From: Allacma fusca
Lineage: Eukaryota > Arthropoda > Collembola > Symphypleona > Sminthuridae
Assembly: GCA_947179485.1 (NCBI GenBank)
Contig: OX359247.1
Span: 26,946,801 to 27,010,800, forward strand
Length of the DNA stretch: 64,000 bases
Direction of reading: 5' to 3'
Position numbers and translations under genes: made by a program. Below the pieces are notes generated by a model, which had not been told where the DNA came from, ran no database searches, and saw only the letters and a program-made list of their open reading frames with translations. The stretch's first letter is position 1. Every line of letters begins with the position of its first letter. Shown here piece by piece: positions 52,382 through 64,000 of the stretch.

Positions 52382-52735
52382 TTATACCGCCGGAAATGAT
52401 CTACTTTTGAATTTTAGGTTGCTCAAAACAGCTTTTATTTTTCTGAAACGCAAGCACACGGTTGTATTTTCGGCTTCGTTACTCTCACTGCTAGAAACTT
52501 CCTCTGTATCTCCCTCTGAATCTTACTCTGAATTTTGTTTAGACTTTTGAACTTTTTTCATTCTTGAGTACTGATTGATTTAGTTGCCGTTAAACTTAGC
52601 AGGGCGTATGTTTTCAACACTGGTCTTTCCGTGAAATCTTCTGTAACGCTTCGTTGTAATGCGTTTAGAATCAGGTGGTAACATTTTTCGTTTATCCTTC
52701 GATTTAAGCAGGGGAAAATGTTCATCGTGTTGACG
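52382..52735 (-). pseudogene. Decayed ORF with acidic Ser-rich tail, unknown
   Basis: About 118 minus-strand codons with only two stops. The first half is strongly basic (KRITTKRYRRFHGK) and the second half acidic (DSEGDTEEVSSSESNEAEN), then CLRFRKIKAVL and a stop. A basic block followed by a Ser/Glu tract is common in transposase N-termini. No signature supports a family. Confidence 0.25.
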
Positions 52736-55065
52736 TGTAAAAATTTAAAAAATAAAAGTCAGTTCTAATGTTGACAACAGCGAAAACATGTGATAATATC
52801 GACTGTCTATATAAAACTCCAAGTAATTTACTTTCGTTTTAATATTTTATCTTGTTCGTCCTTTTCTGTGAGATTGTTGTCAAGGGTCAGCCGCAAAAGA
52901 AATATCATGGGAAGAATCCGTGGATATGATAAATGAATTCAGCTATATTCGTTCACCGCAAGTTGGTATTTTGAGAATATTTCTCGTTGCTTTGCTTGCT
53001 GGTCTTGCAACCCAGCTATTTTATAGGGTTCATTGCCAAACTCATGTATGTGTGTGATTGTGAATGTTTCCCGAGGTAATTAATGGGTGCTTCTTCGTTG
53101 TAATAAACAGCAATAAATTTACTCTACTCTTCCAAAAACGCTCTTATAATATTGGCACGCAGTCCAACCAAGCCTTAATGTGTAAACGAGGTGGTCCTAG
53201 TCGCTGGAACCCAAATTAATTATTTATCTTATAATTACGGTAAATGTATACGCAAAATTTGTTTTTCGCATTAAATCAAATTATAGTGAAAGCTAAACAG
53301 TCATGATTTTTGGTTTACAAAGATATTTCATGTATTAATATATATAGTGTTTGGTGTCAGTTACAAAGGTGTACTTACCTGGAATTTAACACGCCATAAA
53401 AATTCGTTCACTTTGTGGTTTGCAAAGATACGCCTTTCATAATCACACGAAAACACTACCGGAACCTAGTGTCAACGTATTAATTTTTTAAATGTTTTCA
53501 ATATTAATCAACTTAAAACTATCACTGCCTTCTTGTTACGATTCCAGGTTTACCTGGTACATGTAACGGGATCCGTCAGTATTAATTCAGCTTTCATTTC
53601 AAATTTAAGTTGATCAGCGTCTTCGTTAGAAAAGTCTTTAATGTGCAATTTATACAGAATCCTTAATTAAGATGAACATTTCGTTTCGGATGCTGATAGT
53701 GTGACAAATAATTGTCAATATACCACATGTTCTTATATTTGCTTTTAGATTCAGAATTTTGTTTTGTTTTTGTCAACATGTTGAGAATACGGGCAAATGG
53801 TTTGCAGGAATTTAAACTCCTCAATTTCCAACCGCCTACTGGTATATATGTGTCATCTATTATATCATTTACTAGGCTGTCTTGCATTTCCGGCAACTTT
53901 CTTCATAATACACTAAATTTTTTGCATTTATAACATCTTGATTGCAAACAACAGATGTGTGAGTATATGCTTTTAGTTTTCTAAGAACAAACAAAATCAC
54001 GGTTTCTTTTACTCTTTCCTCCCTATGAAAGTGTTTGGTCATTTACATACGTCAGAGTGGCATTTCTCACATCATCGTATTTTCCTTCAACTTTAAATTC
54101 AAATCTTCAGGGATCCTTCTCCCAGTATTTTGATAAGTGTAAATTTTCAGCTTTGTAGAATTGTGTTGTTGCGCGAAAATTCGCTGACTCATTCCAGTAG
54201 AATTGTTTCGTACATATATAGTTGTCACATTGTTCACATTAATCAATTCAACCAACAGCTATCTCTATTGTTGTCACTACGTTGGAATAGAATATCTAGA
54301 TATAGATTTTGTTTTGAAAATTATGATTTACATATACATGATTATTTATACCTGATGATATGGCTATGCACATGTGGTCAAAAGACTATCCTTGCACATT
54401 AATTGACAGGTTCCATAAAAACCTCAACCACAAATAGCATAACCTGAAAAGCACAGCAACGAAGCGAAAACAAATAATGGTTTGGGATAGGATTGTATGT
54501 AGGTGCGCGTGGAACAATTTCAAATTTTTTTGTAACATTTCTAAAACGATTTTGAATTTCAAATACTTTTATTGATGAAGTTGTAGCAAAACTGCTAAAA
54601 CGCGGTGCTTTAATATGTAATAATCATTTATACAGAAATTCATAACATATTATACTATCATATATGCTATAAAACACTAGGAAATAGTATACGGAGCCAA
54701 TGTATGGCTACTTCTGTTGAGAAACAGTGTCAATAAAGTCTTTATATATTACACAAATAAACAGGTTATTGTGGACAGCAGACAAAGTAGGAACATCTGC
54801 GACATTGAAGTAACTGGTAATAGTACCTGTGGCATTCATTCCACCTCGGACTTCACAAGGGAAATCGTGTATCTCGCAACGATGCTGGTAAATGTACAAC
54901 CATTCTACAAAACTGTATTAGGGGAATTCCCCTTACTCGACTCTTCGATCAAGTATGGGAGATTTTTTTGGTTATGGAGCGATTCTAAGAACTATCGATA
55001 TGTCATCTAAACTGTATAACAACTGTTCATTAGATCCATCATTCTCTTCGTCCAAACGAAATTTT
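52736..55065. other. Unassigned DNA with short minus-strand frames
   Basis: Minus-strand frames at 53,663-53,896, 54,067-54,255 and 54,708-54,899 lie downstream of the Helitron-like domain at 55.1-55.7 kb. They could belong to the same decayed element, but no Rep HUH motif or helicase motif can be seen. Confidence 0.3.
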
Positions 55066-55705
55066 TTAAAGTTTTACAGTTGTTGCAGAACTAAATATTA
55101 AATCTTGTGAGGGTAAATTTGGCGAGGAAATTGATTGATTGTCAACTACTGGATTGTATACATTCACAACATTAAACCGAATACTGCACTGTATGTCACA
55201 TCCGAAACTATAAATTTTCATACATAGAATAATTCCTGTTAAAATTAATTGTTCTTGCAGTAAACTCAAATTCTTTTTCAAATCAGGTACAACTGAGTAC
55301 TTAAAATCATTGTGTATACGTGCATTGGTATTTTCCCAATGTGTTAAATATCCAGTTGGTTAGCTCTGAAAGGTTATTAGCGTCCTGCAAACCTGTTGCA
55401 TACTTACTTATAACAAACGTAGTAAATGATTTCCGAAATCTTAAACCACCACATGAAGTACAAATGTATGTGGCTGCGTCCATGTCAACATCATTAAATG
55501 GTTTAAATGAATCATCAGGTTTGTTTTTTACATTTTGTTGAACTTCAGAGTTTGCCCTTCCAGGTTTACGTGCTACAGAATTGGAAGTTCTCTCGATTAT
55601 GAGGGGAATTTGATTTTCCCTTGATTGATGATTTCCACAAGCATCATGTTTTGACTTCGAATATTGATATTTCGTCAGTTTGAGAAAAACGTTTCTGCGC
55701 TGCAC
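55066..55705 (-). pseudogene. Helitron-type DUF6570 protein remnant, copy 2
   Basis: The 132-residue minus-strand frame (55,705-55,307) starts with a basic, polar N-terminus. It then reads FNDVDMDAATYICTSCGGLRFRKSF, the usual entry to DUF6570 in Helitron-like elements, and continues LQDANNLSELTNW. The second CxxC pair is lost here (WIFNTL), whereas copy 1 at 45.9 kb retains WMCSSC. A second frame (55,281-55,066) continues with LSLLQEQLILTG, then FNVVNVYNP and NLPSQ. This corresponds to the L-EERL...GNVVNVP...LPR stretch that follows in these proteins. The frame change and mutated cysteines indicate a dead copy. In life such proteins act with Rep and helicase domains in rolling-circle transposition. 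Confidence 0.6.
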
Positions 55706-57448
55706 AGCCTATTCGCAGCTGTCTCGCACCGTTGTTTGCTTATTGACTTTGTTTCATGATTCTGACCTCTTTTGCCAAATCTAAAAGTTATTTGATGCAA
55801 GCTGCCGGATGTTATTTTTTGTTGGGCCTTCTTTTAATTCTTAGGTTTTTACTCCGTATCTTTTGCATGGACATATGACCAACTTTACAATCTCAATTCG
55901 TATTTGTATTATGCCAAGCTTATATTCTATCCAGAGGTTTTGACGCGCTGTTCCGCACTGCTTGGCAATGAACTGTCTCGTTTGTGTAATTGTAAGCCCG
56001 ATGAACGGTTCCGTGATGTCAATTCACAGCTGATCATGTGGGTTACGGAGGTAGAAGTGTTTTCTGATGCATTGTATTGTGAGATGACGTATATTATCTT
56101 AAACGATGCATGAATCTTTTTTAATGTAACTTTACAAACGGATGTTTTCCTGGAGCATAGTTTTTAATTGGTTTTAGCCTTCATTTTCATTGCAACCATA
56201 TTTATATAAATATCTTACCTTAGAATTTCAACTGGAATAACTAGCACACCAAATCGAAACTGGTGCTTGAATCTTTATCATAAAATATATACGTTTTCGT
56301 TATGACAATCTAGAACATTACGATTCGTGTAAATTTGTAGCTGACAGAAAATTAATATTACATGAAATACAGCTCACGAAAAAAACATTACGTTAAATAG
56401 CACATGTACTGTACGGAAACAAAAGTTGAAAGGTTTGGATGTCGTTTTAACTTCGATTTCGAAGCGGTTTAAGTTAAGAGCTTTGTTGTGATAAGGATGC
56501 GGGTGTGATCTTATGAGAATGTTCGCCACGTCCAAGGATCAACATTGCTACCCAGGTGAATGCCCATTTAGTTTCAATATCTGACTAATTTTGTTTGTCG
56601 TTATTCACTGTCACATGATTTTATTCCCACAATAGCAATGTCTCCCGCTCCAAGTTATTATCCAAAAAAGGACGAATATTGCTCTTGAAGATTATTTTAC
56701 AATACGTTTATATGCGTCTTCTCTGTATGATATTAGTCCAATTCAGTTCCCTAATTTTAAAATTTAATAATTACAAAGTGAAGATATAACAAGCTTATTG
56801 ATACAGCAGTATTCAAAACACTTGTTAATCATCAGCATTAATTTATTCAATATACAAAATTCTAAGACCCACGGAAATAATGTTAATTCAATCTAACGGG
56901 GAATTAGTTTCTCCAAAGGACGTTTGTAAATGCCATCCACGGTTACTGCAGAAACTGGTGATTGAGTTCCAGGATGCCCCTTTATATTTATTTAATCTTC
57001 CACTTCAGTGGTGGTAAACATTCATTTTTAATTATGACCCGATCTTCACAAATTAAGTTTTTGAAAATTTGTAAACGTTGGCGTGGCTTAAGGCAAACCT
57101 ATTAAACTCCTGCACGCTTAGGTACCATACAATGCTTGTAGCTTATTAATATTTTATTTAGTTATTATTACATTGAGTGATTCAATTCCCCGAAAGGAGT
57201 GTGGATACTGTGCAAAGATATTATTAAACATTTTGACAAATTATCGCCATTGCAGCCTATTCAATCGGTCTGAAAATAAAAAATGCATTACTAGAGTTAA
57301 TTACCGAACTCTTGGGACTAGTACAAATCTTGTACGTTATATGTTGTGCAAAATTTCGAACTCATAAATGTTTGGGTGAAGACTGAGCGGATTGCATAGC
57401 TGTATAGGAAAGTTTCACGTTCTACCAACATAAATTTTCCCCAAATAC
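55706..57448. other. No confident feature
   Basis: AT-rich DNA. The minus strand just upstream of the Helitron-like ORF (55,706-55,900) reads as a basic, stop-containing sequence that may be its decayed N-terminus. Nothing else is recognised. Confidence 0.35.
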
Positions 57449-57570
57449 AAATTACTAAATACATCCTTCAGGAGTCAAAATTGCAGACTAGGAAATACTA
57501 AACACATTATTCAGGTATCAAAAATGTAAGCTAGAAATACAAAACGCATCCAACAGGCGTTGAAAATACT
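57449..57570. repeat. Degenerate ~42-bp tandem repeat, three units
   Basis: Three successive units start AAATTACTAAATACATC, AAATACTAAACACATTA and AAATACAAAACGCATCC (57,449, 57,493, 57,534). Each carries a CAGG-(A/T/C)-(G/A/T)T-(C/G)-AAAAT core about 20 bp later. Divergence is high, so it is an old minisatellite. Confidence 0.55.
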
Positions 57571-60500
57571 AATTACATGATTGAAACGCAGAAACGACAA
57601 AATACAAATAGACATACTATGGCAAACAAAAACCAATATACACTTCGTTGTTAACTAAATATAAACAACTTTTTAACTCAACTCGCCTACAAACTACCGC
57701 TGTACAAACTAATCTTGTACTACAGTAAATCTTCAACATTTGATTGAGTCGATTTTGCAGACATTAACCGATTCTAACACATGAACTTAAAACCATGAAA
57801 TGCTTAAAACCATATATGCTAGCACAATATGCTAGATATTCTAGTGCATTTAACGTGATGCCACGTTAGTTGATGGCTGTAGTTCGGTATTCCGCTGACC
57901 CTGTTGCAGACAAAGTCTTTCCACCAATGGTAGGGATTTAATGCTGTCTAAAGAAAGTGCAGAATGACACCATGTGTGCGCCACATTGCATCACATAATT
58001 CCAGTCCTGGCAACAACAATAATTTCAACAGTCTTGGTACTTAACAGTTGCATCGTGCGAAAAACCATGCTCGTTTTCATAAATCCTGAAGATGCATCTT
58101 TGGAACAATCGTAACAAAAGAGAGCCAGCCCAAGTTATCATACAGTGTCGCAGTGCCTGCAAAATAATTGGTTTAGTTAATTTTGTAATAAAAAAGGTTC
58201 AGTGGAAATTTTACAATATATTTTAACAATATAAGCAATTAATGCAATTGGCGAACGTCAAACTCTCAAGTTAACAATAAAATATTCCCTTGGATGACAG
58301 GTCCAGCCGTCATACAATTACGGACGGATTGACCCTACGATGACTGAAGCTCGTATTCTATTATCATGGTGTAAAACTGGTTTCTAAATTCTGGATTGGT
58401 TGCCTATCGCCTTTCTAATCGTAAGAATCTTCTAATTTCTGTCGATCTGAAATACCCAATTTCTGTTTTTTACAAAGGTACTTGAACAGCAGAGCGACCA
58501 AAGGTATCTCTTGAATAAAATAATTTTCAGCACATTATTTATCTTTTATCTCTTCATTAACACCAATTAAAATTTTGATTTCCCAAAACTTACGTAGTCT
58601 TCTAATGTCAGTGTACTATGGGGGCCAGGAGTCAGTAAACCTTTTCTTCATTAGACGATACATTCTAACATTGGTCGTTGAGATATGAACAACAATATGG
58701 AGTCACTTTTTGCCTCTCCAACCGTTATCCAAAAGTACGTCGGTCATGATACTAGCACCAGGAAGGACGACAATGCCAGCTGGAACTCTTAATTTGGTTA
58801 GTAGGTTTAATTCATGTAGCTTGAGGGAGTTCTAGCAAATTATGATTTAGTTTTAAATGATTTTGAAATGAGATTTTGTTGAAACACAAAATTCGTTTCT
58901 AGCAGTAACATCACATGTTGCCATCCCGTTATACCGTTTAATCTTATTTGTTTCATATCGGGATACTTAGTTGACAAATATACCCACTGTAAAATACACG
59001 GCATTAATATGCTCATTTTGAAATACGAACTTAAGCTGTATCGAGTAGAAACTTTACAGTTCAATTCTTAAGTTGATGATGATTTTCTTGCTAGGGCCGT
59101 GTCTATCTCATGAAGAGTGGCGTGATGCTGTCTCCTGCATAATCGACAGCCACCAGACTTGCCATTAGACTGTGTACCCGCTTTCTAAACAATTAAAACT
59201 CCAAGAGTACTCTTTCACAATGCTGCTTTTGCTATCCTTATATTAAAAATCCAACTTTGCTTACGCCATCGTGAAACACCGATATAGATCTGTATTATAA
59301 TTATTAGAATATTTACGAGTTCCGCCTTCTACTATATAGATAGCGCATTCATATAGATCTTCCAAGATTACAATTTATCGAGTCTGTATGGATTTCCTAA
59401 TTAGATACACAGTTTGTAGGTGAATTTATTACAAAAATTTTAAATATTAATACACGCGAATAACATTATTGTTCGTGTAATTCTTCCAAACCGTGTAACT
59501 TCGGCTGTTCTTGTCTCATCATGAGGATATTTCTAAAGCATTGAATCAGTCACAATACGATTTATGAAAGATGCTGCAAAATGTTAATTGAGATGACCTC
59601 AATCAATTTCACAGTGTCACTGATTGCTCCAACTCGAACATGTATGAGTACTAGGAGGCAACTTTCCAATGTTAATAGTTTTGCGGCGTTTGTTCTATGC
59701 AATCGCGACACAAATATTGACTTTAAGTCCACAGCATGTATGAACGTGCTGCCGTCATTCTTTCTTGGCTGCCTCATGTAATCTTTCTTCAGATATTTTT
59801 ACATCACCTTATCCCTTGTGCACGTAATATAGTTTATGGGCACTCGCTTACAGTTGTAAAAATTCTTAATGTTCTTTAAAAACAATTTTGCCAGGTAAAA
59901 TAGGTCCAATTACTAAAACGTGTAGTACCAATCTGTACAAGGGATAAAAGAAGACGACTCTATGTAATTTGTAATTCTTAAGAAATCGGTTGTATAATTT
60001 CAGTCAAACTTAGTTGACCAGCTATTTTAAATTTTATTAATTATTATTTATTAATTTGTGACTCTAAACTAAAACTGTTAACAGACCTGTAAATACCATT
60101 TCATTTTTTAGGAATTCATTCAAAAGCTGTTTTATTGCTCAGCAAACCAACGGTAAATTGGCCGAACCCCAAATTTGAGTTGCATAATTAAACATATTGA
60201 TTTATCTATGCCTGCATTTACTTTACATCTCATTATCAAACTAGTAGTTTGACGCTAGTGGCCAACTCCCAAAGCTGTTTCCCGAATGTCTCCAAGATTG
60301 AATCCCCAAGAGCCTTATTTTAAATATTCTAGGATCGATGAAATATTCGGTTTAGAATTAATTATGAAACTTAAACCAGGAGTATGGTGGTTTAAACAGT
60401 AAAAAGTTGCCCAGACAATGAATAGTCAACTTTGGTAATATCTATTTTACACTTGATTTGAGTGAATTTATATTAATGGTATAAACTGAAACCAAATGAT

Positions 60501-61641
60501 GTGAGCCACACTGTATAAAGTATGTTAACAGTCTCCATTACTGTTTTTGGTCTATAATAAACCAAAAATGGTTTGAGGGAACTGAAATTTGTTCTAAAAT
60601 GACCTTATTAGTATGTACGGGTTGTGGTCCAAAATGACACCAAAAATAGCCTAGTGTTCCCCGACTGCATGTGAGCTAGGAAGAAATATGTGGTTGTTTG
60701 ACAGTATTTGCAACACTTATTTGCAATTCATTCATATATTCATATATTTATTTACTTAACGTATGAATGTTAAAAATATGAAAAAGCGAGCTGTTATTTT
60801 ATAAATGACTATAATCCGAAACTTCATCTCCTGTGCACAGTATCTTACATCTATGAAGGTGCAAGAAGCTATGTAATTATCTGTAGTTTCATTTATCCGT
60901 AGTAGTAAAATATTTTTGTTGTGAAACCCCCTTTAGAAAATACTTACTGCAGGAAAAAAAATCTTGCGCTTCACATTTTGTATAATATCGGTACCTTTTA
61001 TTCCGAAGTTTTCAAGTTTTGAAAATACGTGGTAATCAATTATAATGCTGTTTTTTGGCTAATTCCAAAATAGTATCACATTGCGTACGTGCATCCTGAT
61101 TTCGTTGCAAAATTAAATTCTGCGTCGAATTATATATTTTACACAGATAGCAACATATAATAAGAATGAAAACGATGACATTTTTCATTTAAATTTCTCT
61201 TGTTCCATTACTTTCCCCTCCGAAACTACGTACCTGAGAAACGTGAACCACCAAGCCTGACAATGAACGCCAGAAACTGTTTAACTTTCATAAGACCTCA
61301 TATATGTATATAAATAATTCGTGCAACTTAGTTGTGAGAAATATTTATGTGGCTCTCGTTGAATGAGCGTGGATAAGAAATGAATTGTCTTCTAAAATTT
61401 TAAAATTTTAATTTATAATATGTTCCAATACTCCAAAAATTAAAATTTGCACGTTGTTTTTTTGTTACAGACGAACAAATGCCACGATTAACACTTGTTA
61501 ATACAATAAAATCAAATGTACACATTTCTCCAATTAATAAAGCAGAATCTATTATTTTATTAGCTATGTGTGTATGTTTCTGCTTCTACTAATTTTTCGG
61601 AATGTAAACCTAGTTAGAAAATTCGGACGAGTTTTACTCAC
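57571..61641. other. Intergenic or intronic DNA, no confident exon
   Basis: If the secreted-protein exon at 61.6-61.9 kb is real, this lies downstream of its splice donor and would be intron plus later exons. One minus-strand candidate follows a good acceptor (ATTATTTTGCAG, near 58,160) and reads ALRHCMITWAGSLLLRLF to a stop 43 codons on. It does not obviously continue the secreted protein. Other short minus frames (58,840-59,064; 59,562-59,777) have no motif. Confidence 0.3.
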
Positions 61642-61915
61642 CGTAACAAACTTTGATTTGAGGTTCACACCGATGAAACGGCTCAGGTTTTATAAATTGA
61701 CTTTCATCAACCTTCTCTAATTTCTCCTGACAAAGTTTTTGAGACGGAGGAATTATTTCTAGCTTCTCTTGAAATTTATTATCATGGTTAAGTTTTTTTA
61801 ACGCTCTTAATTTTTTTTGACCATGTGATCCATTTCGGACAAGTTTTGAACACTGGGAAAAGTCTATGAACTGCAGCATACCCAAGACAATCCATAATGT
61901 CTTGATGAATTTCAT
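61642..61915 (-). CDS. First coding exon of a small secreted protein
   Basis: From the ATG at 61,915 the exon encodes 91 residues. A clear signal peptide (MKFIKTLWIVLGMLQFIDFS, then QCSK) is followed by a basic region (HGQKKLRALKKLN), a charged linker and a C-terminal PEPFHRCEPQIKVCY. The exon ends TACG|GTGAGT, a consensus donor, leaving a phase-1 junction at 61,642. Upstream the frame is open to 62,041, but the internal Met with the signal peptide is the better start. Three cysteines follow the leader. The RCEPQ-K-C pattern resembles the first strand of a PDGF/VEGF-type cystine knot, which begins C-x-P-R...V; that identity is a guess. The downstream exon was not found. Confidence 0.5.
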
Positions 61916-63153
61916 ATTATCAATCACCGGTATTCCGAAAATATTTTTGCTGGTTCCACACGCATAGTATGGCCATGTACATTTTACGCACACATATGCC
62001 AGGTGAAGAAAGGTTGGAAAATGCTCCAATGACACTAACACAATTTACTTATTCCCTACTAGCAAGTAGGAATTATTCCGTAACAACTATCTCAGAATGT
62101 ACACTTGTGAAGACCTTGCAACAATGGCGCACCCGTCAACTCTGACTTTGACGCAAAAGGGGAGGCATGCATGTCATATTCTACTATGCAAAATAATATT
62201 GCTTTGCGCATTGTTTTCAAAATGCTTAAGCATTGCTTTATACTTGACTTTGCAATTAAAATGCTTAACAATGATACAATTTATTCACACTTTTTATAGA
62301 CAAAGCTTTCGATTGATTCTTTGTCAAAACTCCTCCTACATTTATATAACATTAAAACTGTAGTTTTGGTAATAGTACTCCAGGTACAACGAACATTTTT
62401 GTGATGTAGTTTTAGTGCAGTAAATAAGATAAAATTATTTATACAGAGTACCACCAAATCTATTTCCTCTCTCTAGACAATATATGGAACAATGGCAAAC
62501 AAACTATTCAATATCCTTGTTTCGTTGTAAATCGTATTGGTAAAGGCAACATTTGCTTCAATCACCTACAGGTCAACATTTGTGCCTAGTGTGCAAAATT
62601 TTGCTTTACAACAATCATAGCTTTGGGTAATATTTTTACCCCCGCATTTTGGTAGGTTTTTATAAGAGCTACATCATGATTTCTAAAACAATAACATCTG
62701 AACTTTCTTGTCCGCATTTTCCTTCAATGAATGGAGTGTATACTACTTATCAAATTTAAACTGGTACATGAAGTATTCTTGTGCAAAACAAAATATAGTT
62801 CAATTAGAAAGATGGGGGGAAATTATAAAGGAGATATTTAGGTTGTCGATCGTAGACCCTCTTCCATTGCTGTAATTTTTATTATATTGTAGTTTTCATA
62901 CAATGGATAGCGTAGCTGAATACGATAAATCAGTGGCTATGATTGCAATGGCTGAATTACCTAAGATTTTTAAATAGTAACCCGTTTGGCAGTTTTCATA
63001 AAATCCCAAACAATGTCCTCAAAGCTGGTTGAACACTAATTTAAAAAAATGTTGCAATAAAAAATGATAAATATTACAACATACTTACACAGGCAGCCCT
63101 TTTAAGTTCGTGCTAATTTTATATACTGTTTCAGGTAATCAAGAGATGGCTTA
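61916..63153. other. Upstream of the secreted-protein exon; no gene seen
   Basis: This would include the promoter or 5' UTR of the minus-strand exon. I see no firm TATA or initiator assignment. An 88-codon plus-strand frame (62,097-62,363) is unremarkable. Integrase sequence expected downstream of the RNase H remnant is not recognisable here. Confidence 0.35.
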
Positions 63154-63530
63154 TTACTGGCTGTTATTATCTGTGTCAATGTTATACTGAACATTATACT
63201 GAATTGCCTTTTGTGATTCACGATTTATGACCGACATATCATCAGCTTTTATTCCGTAAACTCTGGATGGAGCAACTGCAGCTTGGTATGAATTCATGTT
63301 TTTAATACTTAACTTCCATCTCTGTAATTCCAGCATCCATCTATCTATTCTACTCGTTGGTTCTTTAAGGGCTTTCAAATAAGCTAAAACTTTATGGCTT
63401 GTTTCAATAATAATTTGGTTAGTTCAATAAACCCACGAAATTTCGGAATAGAGTACATAATCCCTTATGCTTTCTTTTCAGTTGTAGAATAATTTAATTC
63501 AGCTGCTGTTAATCCTACGCTGCAAACCAA
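63154..63530 (-). pseudogene. Ty3/Gypsy retrotransposon RNase H remnant
   Basis: The minus strand reads SVGLTAAELNYSTTEKKA, a stop, then GIMYSIPKFRGFI. This matches the 'S-L--AE-NYs-tEkE-LA-v-a--kfR-Y' start of the RNase H domain in Ty3/Gypsy polyproteins. After a frame change it reads IETSHKVLAYLKALKEPTSR followed by IDRWMLELQRWKLSI, corresponding to 'TDHk-L-yL---kep-gRlaRW-l-Lqefdf'. It ends near APSRV, where DALSR is expected. At least one stop and one frameshift show it is dead. The upstream reverse transcriptase (toward 64,000) is not recognisable, and the integrase side is absent or decayed. Confidence 0.75.
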
Positions 63531-64000
63531 TTAGGGTACCTACAAATCCCAACTTCGTCCAATGTTTCTGCCCCTTGTGACTAAACGCAATTACCCAGGT
63601 AGTCAGTTGCACAAATTCTATAAAATGCAGAGAAAGTCATGTTCATTCTTATTCTTCCATTTTCCCTTACATGGTCTGATTGTGAGTGCGCTCGAATCTA
63701 GTTTGAAAATACTTATAGATATTCTAATTCGCATTAGTTTTTGCCATACCCTCGACTGTATCGCCCGTGTTACCTTACGCTAAATGTCACTTTACCCCCG
63801 TTTGTGTTTTGTCCTCCATACCTTTACTTCCCAGGGCACAGTTGGCGATTCACGTGTGAGTATGATATTATCTTTTATGTTCAAATAAAGCAAAAATAAT
63901 TGTGGGTCATCAGGAGACCGTTTTTGTACAAGAAAAATAAAATATTCCCGGACATTTCTTACATTTACATATCTTGGGGAATGGCTGGAAGCAGTTGTTT
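63531..64000. other. Expected RT region of the Gypsy remnant, unrecognised
   Basis: Reverse transcriptase of the minus-strand Gypsy remnant would lie here, but no YxDD-type motif can be read. A 73-codon plus-strand frame (63,562-63,783) is not supported. Confidence 0.3.

Overview
This window looks like eukaryotic, probably arthropod, non-coding DNA. It is AT-rich, has no prokaryote-style gene packing, carries many short open frames that look random, and contains long GA/CT and GT/CA microsatellites, TACA/TATG-type simple sequence, introns with GT-AG signals, and decayed eukaryotic transposons (hAT-type, pogo-type, Helitron-type, Ty3/Gypsy, a DUF4806-carrying element). The overall style suggests a crustacean, perhaps a parasitic copepod, but that is an impression rather than a measurement. 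No intact, complete protein-coding gene can be defended.

Layout. Positions 1 to about 28,000 are single-copy-looking, gene-poor DNA holding every long dinucleotide microsatellite in the window, one G-quadruplex motif, one AT cruciform and one 181-bp pogo-like MITE. From about 28,000 to the end the character changes: the dinucleotide arrays disappear and the DNA becomes a transposon graveyard. In order it holds a diverged duplication (28.0-28.3 kb), a hAT-type non-autonomous element with an exact 8-bp target duplication (28,845-30,127), a long inverted-repeat element plus a third copy (31.2-33.2 kb), a 1.7-kb element with TA-flanked ends enclosing a decayed multi-exon DUF4806 gene (35.75-37.46 kb), a REXO4-like 3'-5' exonuclease pseudogene (38.0-38.7 kb), a GGTTCGG-rich inverted-repeat element (39.2-40.0 kb), a decayed mobile-element ORF (40.3-41.4 kb), a decayed coding patchwork (42.4-44.4 kb), a head-to-tail pair of fold-back MITEs (44.65-45.0 kb), two DUF6570-type Helitron remnants on the same strand (45.9 and 55.1-55.7 kb), hAT-like ends (49.1-49.5 kb), further short decayed frames, and a Ty3/Gypsy RNase H remnant (63.15-63.53 kb).

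The best candidate for a living host gene is a first exon on the minus strand at 61,642-61,915. It has a clear signal peptide and a consensus splice donor, and encodes the start of a small secreted cysteine-containing protein.

The genes do not form a pathway. The common theme is accumulation and decay of mobile elements next to a microsatellite-rich, transposon-poor block.
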